A model generated the notes under the pieces. It had not been told where the DNA came from. It saw only the letters and a program-made list of their open reading frames with translations, and did no database searches. The position numbers and the translations under genes are program-made. Positions 57,865-64,000 of a stretch of 64,000 nucleotides of DNA are shown piece by piece. Every line of letters begins with the position of its first letter. The first letter of the stretch is position 1. The stretch comes from EW11 sp035765635 (GTDB taxonomy: Bacteria > Verrucomicrobiota > Verrucomicrobiia > Opitutales > Opitutaceae): the NCBI GenBank assembly GCA_035765635.1, contig DASTWZ010000021.1, positions 47,705 to 111,704 of the forward strand, given 5' to 3'.

Positions 57865-60429
57865 CTATGGAGAAACGATCAGTGACGCACTCTCGATTTC
57901 CACCGATGGGTCTTCATCGGTCGCAACGCGATTCGATGTCGGCGCCAGACTGAACTGGATTCGCTCGACGCTCTCGATGTTGAGACGGTCCGCTTTTCCT
58001 CCGCGGTTGCTCGGCGGAGACATCCAATAGTTCCAACGTCCGGGATAGCCGAGCGGAAGCATGGCGGCCTTATCGATCGCCAATTCCTTCAAGGGAACGG
58101 TGTAGTCTTTGAGCTTTTCGTCGGGCTTCAGGGTGGTCGACCAACCTGTCCCATCAGCTTCGACCAATCTTACCACAACGGGCTGAGCCTTGCCGTGGGC
58201 CCGGAGGCGAACTCTGAGGCCGCTGAAGCTCCGCGCCTCGCTGCCCAACGCGCTAATCCGTTCCGTCACGAGGTTCTGCGCTGTATAATCATCGATATTC
58301 GCGTCCTTGCTGAACGGCAGGAACAGTTGCAAGCGCGGCGGGTGGTCGGCTTCGCCCGCAATCTTATAAATCCCGTGGCGAATATCGTCTCCGATCCGTG
58401 TGAACGACAGTTTGGGCGTATCCGCTTCGGCGTTGAAAAGAGGCAGGGGTTCGCCGCGGCCGTGGAGTTTCACCGGTCGGAATGCAGCGGGATCCTGTGG
58501 CACCCGGGTCGAACGTCCGCCTTCTGAAACGTACAACGCGTATTCGTAGGCGCCGGGCTTCTCCAATTCGTCCGGCCAATCCGCCGAATATCGATACGCC
58601 TCAGCCGCTTTCAAACTTACGCGAGTGACGGGCGTTTCCCCCTGCCTGCGGATTTCAACGTGGACCGAATCGACTTTGCCTGAAGTCACGACGTTTGCCG
58701 CGAGGATTTGACGGCGATTGGAATATATATCCTCCGGCGTTGTTGGAACGATATCAATAAAGTCGGTGGCGAGCTTTGGAATGTAATATTCGCGCAATCC
58801 CACTCCATGCACTGAATCCGGAAGTTTGGTGAGATCTAAGCGCGGCTCCTTCGTCAACAGATAGACTCCCGCATTGATATTAAAACGGCTGTCCTGCGCC
58901 GTGACCTGCTCCACCGTTTTATCCAAGCGGGCTATGGAAAAGGTCGAACCGAGATCTGGTAGTCGAATTGTGATTGGCCAGGCATGCTCCACCAATCGAA
59001 TACTCGGCTTGTCCGTCTTCATCGTCCTCGCAAACGGATCCGCAATCTCGACGGCGTCCGGGTAGATTTCCAACCGCCAGACCCCATCTGCGATCTTGTC
59101 CAAAAAATATGCGCCCAATCCTGAGTATTTCACGACCGGCGAGCTACCATAGCCGGCGATCCGGGTTAGTTTGGCAGGGTTGGAGGGAGCGGTGCTTGTC
59201 GAATTGGAATAGAGAAACGTATCATCGGTCACCATTTCGCTGAGATCCTGTTCGTAGCTGATATGGAACGGACCGAAGCGCGTATTTTCCGGATAACCCC
59301 CGAAGCGCTTGAATCGAGGAACGCGGCGCGTAACTTCTGCCGCGATCATGGCACTGAGCGCCTTCCGCGGCGATGCGACCAAATTCAGGAAATGAGTTTG
59401 CCAGCCCAGATTGTAGGGTGCCGTGCCGAGCATGTCGTATGAAAACATGCTCATGAATTGCGCGCCCGTTTCGCGGAAGGCCCGCGCCATGACCGGGTAC
59501 ATGAAGCCGGAGCTCATGTCCGCAGAATCGAATTCGTACACGAGCCTAGGGCGCCCCTCGAGCACGGGATCGAACATGGGTCCAAAGTGATCGACCGTCC
59601 GGAGAAAATTGGCCTTCAGCTCGTGACCCGAATTCAAGCCCGTCGGATACCAGGCATAGGTGTAGCCTTCGGCCTTGGACGCGTTGATCGCGGGAGCAAT
59701 CGCGAAATCCTGACTCAGATTATAGAACAGAACCTTCTCGCACCCCGTGCCCTTCACCGCCTCGGCCAGCGCATTGATATAATGAACCGAGGCCTCGAAA
59801 TTTTCGGGGTGGTGCGTCGGCTCATTGATCAGTTCCACAAAGACGATGCCCGGCTCATCCTTGAGTGCGCGGTGGGTGTACGGATTGATATGCGTGAAGA
59901 GCTGCTTCAGATAATTCTGCTGCGCCTTGATCGGGGCCTCGTCCAATCGGAGCCTGTCCTTTTTGTAGTATTTCGAAAACCCCTGGATCTCGTCTGAATC
60001 GTGCCCGTCCGGCCAGATCGAGCTGTAGGTCGTGATCGGCGTGAATAGTATGCTGATATTCCGGCGGGTGGCCTCCGCGATGACGTAGTCGAGCAAGTCG
60101 AGGTGATCGTTCGCGATCAAGTTTCCCGCGTTGTCGGAATTCTCCCAATCGCCCCAGAAGCAGAGCCGGACGCCGGTACAGCCCATCCGGACGAAGTGCG
60201 CCATGTCCTCTTCGACCAGCTTCTTCCGATCGAGCCCGAGATAGCCCGGAGCGCGGTAGTCGCACGCGGAAGGCAGGGAGTAATTGGCGCCAAAAAGCGC
60301 GACCTCCGAATTGTCATTCGACCAGCGCAGCACGCCATGATCGACATAAACGCGCTCCTTGGCGGAAACCGGGGAAAGCAGCGCGGCGAAAACGAAGAAC
60401 GAGATGAGAGAACGGGGCAACATGAACAT
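57865..60429 (-). CDS. Large GH5-like TIM-barrel glycoside hydrolase, secreted
   Basis: 854 residues with a signal peptide (SLISFFVFAALLSPVSAKE). The N-terminal barrel (about 30-390) shows clan GH-A features: VALFGANYSLPSACDYRAPG, MGCTGVRLCFWGDWEN, acid/base Glu in VFVELINEPTH (about 200) and nucleophile Glu in LVYEFDSADM (about 298). From about residue 560 come beta-sandwich modules ending in a complex-I-like binding domain (LKDYTVPLKELAIDKAAML). It probably hydrolyses a beta-linked glycan. No close family number can be assigned by eye. Confidence 0.8.
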   Translation of the reverse strand: MFMLPRSLISFFVFAALLSPVSAKERVYVDHGVLRWSNDNSEVALFGANYSLPSACDYRAPGYLGLDRKKLVEEDMAHFVRMGCTGVRLCFWGDWENSDNAGNLIANDHLDLLDYVIAEATRRNISILFTPITTYSSIWPDGHDSDEIQGFSKYYKKDRLRLDEAPIKAQQNYLKQLFTHINPYTHRALKDEPGIVFVELINEPTHHPENFEASVHYINALAEAVKGTGCEKVLFYNLSQDFAIAPAINASKAEGYTYAWYPTGLNSGHELKANFLRTVDHFGPMFDPVLEGRPRLVYEFDSADMSSGFMYPVMARAFRETGAQFMSMFSYDMLGTAPYNLGWQTHFLNLVASPRKALSAMIAAEVTRRVPRFKRFGGYPENTRFGPFHISYEQDLSEMVTDDTFLYSNSTSTAPSNPAKLTRIAGYGSSPVVKYSGLGAYFLDKIADGVWRLEIYPDAVEIADPFARTMKTDKPSIRLVEHAWPITIRLPDLGSTFSIARLDKTVEQVTAQDSRFNINAGVYLLTKEPRLDLTKLPDSVHGVGLREYYIPKLATDFIDIVPTTPEDIYSNRRQILAANVVTSGKVDSVHVEIRRQGETPVTRVSLKAAEAYRYSADWPDELEKPGAYEYALYVSEGGRSTRVPQDPAAFRPVKLHGRGEPLPLFNAEADTPKLSFTRIGDDIRHGIYKIAGEADHPPRLQLFLPFSKDANIDDYTAQNLVTERISALGSEARSFSGLRVRLRAHGKAQPVVVRLVEADGTGWSTTLKPDEKLKDYTVPLKELAIDKAAMLPLGYPGRWNYWMSPPSNRGGKADRLNIESVERIQFSLAPTSNRVATDEDPSVEIESASLIVSP

Positions 60430-60736
60430 CCGGGTTAAAGCCGCCCGAAGTCTATCGCCTCCGCAGCTTCAAAACAATGGACGATCCACGGATAGACCTG
60501 AATAATCGTTCAACGCCCCGGCGATGCGCTGCGGCCACGCTCGTCGCTCCCTCGGCAGAGTTCGCAATATCTCCACGCGTTTTGTCATACTGGGCGGGAC
60601 TCGCTCGACCTCGGGCGGTTGCTTGGCTGGTGGACTCGTTCGGATAGCGGGTTTCTGAAGTGAGATTGTTAATACTATAAACCTCTGTCGCGGGTTTGGC
60701 GGCGGCGGTGGTGTGCATTGGACGCTATCAATCTCT
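60430..60736. other. Divergent intergenic region with no supported gene
   Basis: This space between the GH5-like gene and the interrupted secreted-protein gene holds the leaders of both. A minus-strand ORF of 88 codons (60452-60718) has no family features and poor start context. Confidence 0.3.
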
Positions 60737-61946
60737 GTGAAAACTCTTCTTCTCATCGCGGCGTTTCTTTTCTGCGGCCTATTTGCCTCGGCTGCGAATT
60801 TTCATCCTATCGTGGTTTCCGATCTCACGGCTGTGCCTGCGCCGCGGTTGACCGACAGTCAGGGTAACACCTATTCGTTTTCATTCAGTGATATCATCCG
60901 CACCTCACCTCAAGGCGCCCAGGAAACGATATATACTTCGCTTGGCATCGTTAGGTATCCTAGCGGAATCGGCAGCTATCATTTCACGAGCATCGCCGTC
61001 GGCGCAGACGACACGCTGTATATTGTCGCCTCGGCGACGTATACGTCGACGTCCGTCGGCGCAGTGCTCATCGTGGGCAAACCTAAGGAAGGCTACGCAT
61101 CGCTCGATTTTAGAATTATCAATTTCAAGGACGTCCCCCAGTCCGAGGTCGGCGTTGACGACTATGGCAATGTTTACGCCATCGCTCCCGATGGATCTAT
61201 ATTGAAGGTCAATCCTCCGACTCAGAATTCGGTAGGTTCATACACCGAGATCGTTCCGAGTTATATATTCCAGGCGCCTGATGGCAGCCGAGTGCTGCCG
61301 CACAATCTGCAGGTGTCGCACGATGGACGCATTTTCGTGCAAGGCTATCTGCCGCCGTACTCCCAAGTCCGTTGGTTAGAAATTGCTCCGGGACCGGCCG
61401 CGCCGACGATCACACAGCAGCCACAGTCTGTCGCACTTTCGTACGGCGAAAGCGCCACGCTGGCCGTCGAAGCCTATTCAGACATCCCAGTAAGCTATCA
61501 ATGGCTGCTTTTTCAGCAGCCGATTCCTGGCGCGACAAACCGCACTTTGGTGACGTCGCAAACGGGAGCCTATCGCGTACTCGTGACCAATGCGGCGGGA
61601 CAGACTGCCAGCGAGAACGCGTTTGTGCGGCAAGCTGGGTTGATCAACGTTTCCTCCCGCGCGGCGGTCGGCGGCGGTGACGACTTGGCGATCGCAGGAT
61701 TTATTATTAGCGGCGACAGCGGTTCGCCCCGGCGCGTGCTCGTCCGGGCGGTGGGTCCAGGGCTGAGCGATTTCGGAATAAAGGGCTTTTTGCAGAAACC
61801 GGAGTTGGCGGTTTACGACGGGCAGGGAAAACTTATCGAGTCGAACACCGGCTGGGCGAATGCGGAATATATTTCGGCGGCGACGGCCGAAGCTCACGCG
61901 TTCCCGTTCAAAACCGACAGCGTGACCGGGACGGGGTCAGACCCTA
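60737..61946 (+). pseudogene. Secreted Ig-like-domain protein interrupted by mobile elements
   Basis: From GTG 60737 (KTLLLIAAFLFCGLFASAANF, a signal peptide). A propeller-like domain (about 20-215: VGADDTLYIVASATY, VGVDDYGNVYAIAPDGSILK) is followed by an Ig-like domain (ITQQPQSVALSYGESATLAV...YQWLLFQQPIPGATN) and the start of a repeat common in Opitutaceae (INVSSRAAVGGGDDLAIAGF, RRVLVRAVGPGLSDF). The sequence stops making sense at GTGSDP, the left end of the RAYT element, and the 3' part is missing. Confidence 0.8.
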
Positions 61947-62810
61947 GAGGCTGTCCGGAAAGTGGTATTTTGATATAGAGCTGGATTATCCGCCAAGTTT
62001 TTTGAGTGTGATCATCATACAGCCAAGTAGCGTAAAGCCGAGGAATATGGGAAGGTGTTTTTCCCATCGAACCAGAAGTCTGCGATGATAACCAAGCCAG
62101 GCGAAGGTTCGTTCGACGATCCATCTGTGGCGATAGCGGCGCAAAGCACGGCCGTCCTGGGTTTGGTTTTCGGGGAGACGATTTTGGCTGTGCGGCGCGA
62201 TCATTTCAATGCCGAGCTCGGCCAGCAACGCGTCCAAGGGATCGGAGTCGTAAGCTTTGTCGCCGATCAATCTTTCAGGCTGAGATTTTTCTTCAAACAA
62301 TTGAAGGGTTTGTTGGACCATTTGCGGCTCTCCCAGGCCCGCCGATGCGACACTGGCACCAAGTGGAATACCTTGACCATCAACAGCAATCTGAATCTTT
62401 GTGCCCTTGCCCTTGCGCGTCAGTCCAACTCCATCACCTGCTCCTTTAGCAGGCGCAAAGGTGGCATCAATGAAGGCCTGGTCGATCTGCAACTCGCCAC
62501 GCTCAAGCAACACGCGAATCAAGCCGGCGAGCAACCTGCGGAAAGCGTCACGCTGACACCATCGACTCAAATAGTCATGCACGGTCGACTTCGGCGGAAA
62601 GCTCTTGGGTAAGAACCTCCACTGCATTCCCGTGTGCAGCATAAACAAGATCGCCTCGAAGACTTTTCGACCATCCGCACGAGGCCGCCCAAACCGACTC
62701 GTACGCTTAATTATCAAATACGGCTCAATCAGAGCCCATTGCTCATCCGTAAGAAACATATCATACAGAATAGATCGATTATATTATGTTCCGACTTTTC
62801 GGACAGTCTC
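61947..62810 (-). mobile_element. IS5-family (IS427-like group) insertion sequence
   Basis: 864 bp bounded by GAGGCTGTCCGGAAAGT and the complement of ACTTTTCGGACAGTCTC (15 of 17 matching), flanked by a TA duplication (61945-61946 and 62811-62812). It holds one intact transposase gene and lies exactly within the left terminal repeat of the RAYT element. Confidence 0.88.
61986..62759 (-). CDS. IS5-family transposase (single ORF)
   Basis: 257 residues, full length. The N-terminal DUF4096-like helix-turn-helix is MFLTDEQWALIEPYLIIKRT, GRKVFEAILFMLHTGMQWRF. The DDE residues fall in LQIDQAFIDATFAPAKGAG (first Asp), RLIGDKAYDSDPLDALLAEL (second Asp) and RRYRHRWIVERTFAWLGYHR (Glu). No frameshift or stop is present, so it may be active. 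The frame opens 51 bp inside the right inverted repeat. Confidence 0.93.
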   Translation of the reverse strand: MFLTDEQWALIEPYLIIKRTSRFGRPRADGRKVFEAILFMLHTGMQWRFLPKSFPPKSTVHDYLSRWCQRDAFRRLLAGLIRVLLERGELQIDQAFIDATFAPAKGAGDGVGLTRKGKGTKIQIAVDGQGIPLGASVASAGLGEPQMVQQTLQLFEEKSQPERLIGDKAYDSDPLDALLAELGIEMIAPHSQNRLPENQTQDGRALRRYRHRWIVERTFAWLGYHRRLLVRWEKHLPIFLGFTLLGCMMITLKKLGG

Positions 62811-63780
62811 TAATGTCTGTGATCTTCGCCAGCAGCATTTTGGCCTGCTTCCGTTTTCCGGAGCGGCACTCGCTGACATAACGACTGACGCCATCGGGAT
62901 CACCCATATTTAATTGATGGGCCAGCCACGGGTTCTTTGCCGTTGTATGCGCCTTGAGATGGGCGGCGATCGCGACCTTCCAGTCGGCAGACTTTTTATC
63001 GACGGCTACATCGTGAGTGTTTCGTCCCAGTTGCACGAGAGCTCTCTCGAGCAACACCTCCCATCCGATCTCCTTGGCTTCGGTACGAGTTCGGCATCCG
63101 GTCGAAATCGCCGAAGTTGCTTCGTTTATGATGCGTGCGGCCTCGCGCCTAAATTCCGGAGATCCGATGGCCCATCCCTTTGAGAGGTCGTCAAATTGAA
63201 GACGTTTTATTTCTTCGTCTGATTCCGCGAGCCAGCTCAAATACTTATGATATAACTCCCAGTCCGCCGAATTGTCCTTCAACTCGCCCGCACCCGCGAG
63301 ACAAGCAGTGGGATTGAGACATGATGCGCGCTCTTCTTTTCTAAAATATACATAACTGGAATACGGGTACAGATCGAGCTGGTCGGTAGAGACAATGCCC
63401 GCGCGAACAGGATTCAGATGGATATAGTGAGCCACGTTCGCGAGGTCGCGTTCGGTTTCTACGACGATGGCTTTAAAGCGCCCCTGGAAGACATGTCCCG
63501 ATTCACGCCGAAATCGATTAAACCGAGTGGCAAAGGTGCTTTGCAGCCAGTGCATACCGGCCGAGAGGTTTCCCTCCGGCGTTTGCAGCGCCAGGTGGTA
63601 GTGATTTCACATGATCACAAACGCGCTCAGGACCCATCCTGCCCGACGGCAGGCTTCGAACACGCAATCGATAAACGCGCGTTTAACTCCATCATCGTGG
63701 AATATCGGAATCCGATAGTTTCCACGACTTATGACATGATACAACGCCCCTCCAAATTCGACCCGCACCCTCCTCGCCAT
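62779..63780 (-). pseudogene. RAYT transposase with an in-frame TGA at the HUH motif
   Basis: From ATG 63780: MARRVRVEFGGALYHVISRG, SAFVIM, then TGA at 63609-63607, then NHYHLALQTPEGNLSAGMHW. The HUH histidines follow the stop immediately. Downstream are GHVFQGRFKAIVVE, VAHYIHLNPVRAGIV (catalytic Tyr region) and a helical C-terminal domain. The usual codon before NHYHL would differ from TGA by one base (GGA, TGG). The last residues DCPKSRNII come from the IS; without it the frame would end in a TGA inside GGGTCTGACCCC. Confidence 0.85.
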
Positions 63781-63866
63781 TTATTCAGGTGAATTAGGAG
63801 AATAATGGCGTCAATGTTTTATGCAGGTCGAAAAGTTGGGCGAACACAGACATTAGGGTCTGGGCT

Positions 63867-64000
63867 TGCCCCGATTCTTCGGACACGGGTCGTGGGGGTG
63901 ATTAGTTGTTTAGTTTGGATTCAAACTGAGCCGGGCTGATGTAGCCCAGGCTCGAGTGGAGTCTGGTTCGATTATAGAAGGTTTCGATATAGCTGAAGAT
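63867..64000 (-). mobile_element. IS3-family insertion sequence, right end (partial)
   Basis: Only the 3' end of the element is in the window. TGCCCCGATTCTTCGGACAC at 63867 may be its terminal inverted repeat, directly abutting the right end of the RAYT element. The exact boundary is uncertain because the other end is outside the window. Confidence 0.55.
63902..64000 (-). CDS. IS3-family transposase OrfB, C-terminal fragment (runs off the window)
   Basis: The last 32 codons read YIETFYNRTRLHSSLGYISP then AQFESKLNN and TAA. This is the standard end of IS3-family integrase-type transposases, whose rve domain closes with YNxxRxHSxLGYxSPxxFE. The gene continues beyond the right edge. Confidence 0.92.
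   Translation of the reverse strand: MFSYIETFYNRTRLHSSLGYISPAQFESKLNN

Larger units (their letters stand above)
61934..63866 (-). mobile_element. RAYT (REP-associated Y1 transposase) element
   Basis: The ends are a 17-bp perfect inverted repeat once the internal IS is removed: CAGACCCTA (61938-61946) joined to ATGTCTGT (62813-62820) on the left, and ACAGACATTAGGGTCTG (63846-63862) on the right. Beyond them lie GGGGTCAGACCC and GGGTCTGGGC stem-forming ends. The element sits inside the secreted-protein gene. Its left repeat has been split by an IS5-family insertion. Confidence 0.75.

Noticed and set aside
60452..60756. Minus-strand ORFs in the divergent gap beside the GH5-like gene
   Set aside because: No family features and no ribosome-binding site; the composition fits intergenic DNA.
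63607..63609. TGA in the RAYT gene as a selenocysteine codon
   Set aside because: No selenocysteine insertion element is evident and the residue before NHYHL is not a redox position; mutation is simpler.

Overview
The window reads as a GC-rich chromosome segment from a free-living, polysaccharide-degrading member of the Verrucomicrobiota, most like Opitutaceae. This rests on family content: a giant TonB receptor with an LSPFEV-type N-terminal motif, PEP-CTERM surface proteins, Tat-exported Gfo/Idh/MocA and DUF2264 proteins, a secreted sulfatase, DUF1593 and DUF5069 proteins, and an ADOP-type permease. No rRNA, tRNA or CRISPR array was found.

Layout. 0-7.4 kb: tail of a pectate-lyase-like gene, a repeat-rich gap, a PQQ-propeller protein, an MscS channel, DUF5069, remnants of two genes, a DUF2264 protein and a DUF1801 protein. 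7.5-10.3 kb: a KaiC-like ATPase translationally coupled to a histidine kinase. 10.3-24.9 kb: Gfo/Idh/MocA oxidoreductase, PEP-CTERM protein, sulfotransferase, cytochrome c, DUF1593 hydrolase, TonB receptor, a TMTC-like membrane/TPR protein, DUF2239, amidohydrolase, thioredoxin. 25-32.6 kb: ADOP permease, a LytS/LytTR two-component pair, cytochrome P460, rhodanese and a PL22 oligogalacturonate lyase. 32.7-42 kb: GT-C membrane protein, sulfatase, a DUF6250-like protein, a second TMTC-like/TPR protein, an esterase and a YdeI protein. 42-55 kb: a GbsR-type regulator with two target genes, a VapBC pair flanked by integron attC-like sites, GH43, an ECF sigma factor with a membrane tail, a frameshifted thioredoxin-reductase-like gene, an Rrf2 regulator with a redox operon, and an EamA exporter. 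55-64 kb: an M6-type protease with repeats, a large GH5-like hydrolase, and a nest of mobile elements.

The carbohydrate genes fit use of pectin and related plant or algal glycans: pectate lyase tail, GH106 remnant, DUF2264, PL22, DUF6250-like, GH43, esterase, sulfatase and TonB uptake.

The least ordinary layer is the repeats. Three palindromic families (about 60, 167 and 290 bp) sit between genes. Two of them, and single arms scattered elsewhere, begin AAGGGGTCA and end TGACCCCTT. The same core forms the ends of a RAYT (REP-associated Y1 transposase) element at the right edge. That element has entered a secreted-protein gene, carries a TGA directly before its HUH motif, and has an IS5-family insertion inside its left terminal repeat. 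Several host genes use a TGA within TGACCC, or a TAG within the 290-bp repeat, as their stop codon. Two gene remnants end abruptly at such repeats. The repeats therefore appear to be reshaping gene 3' ends.
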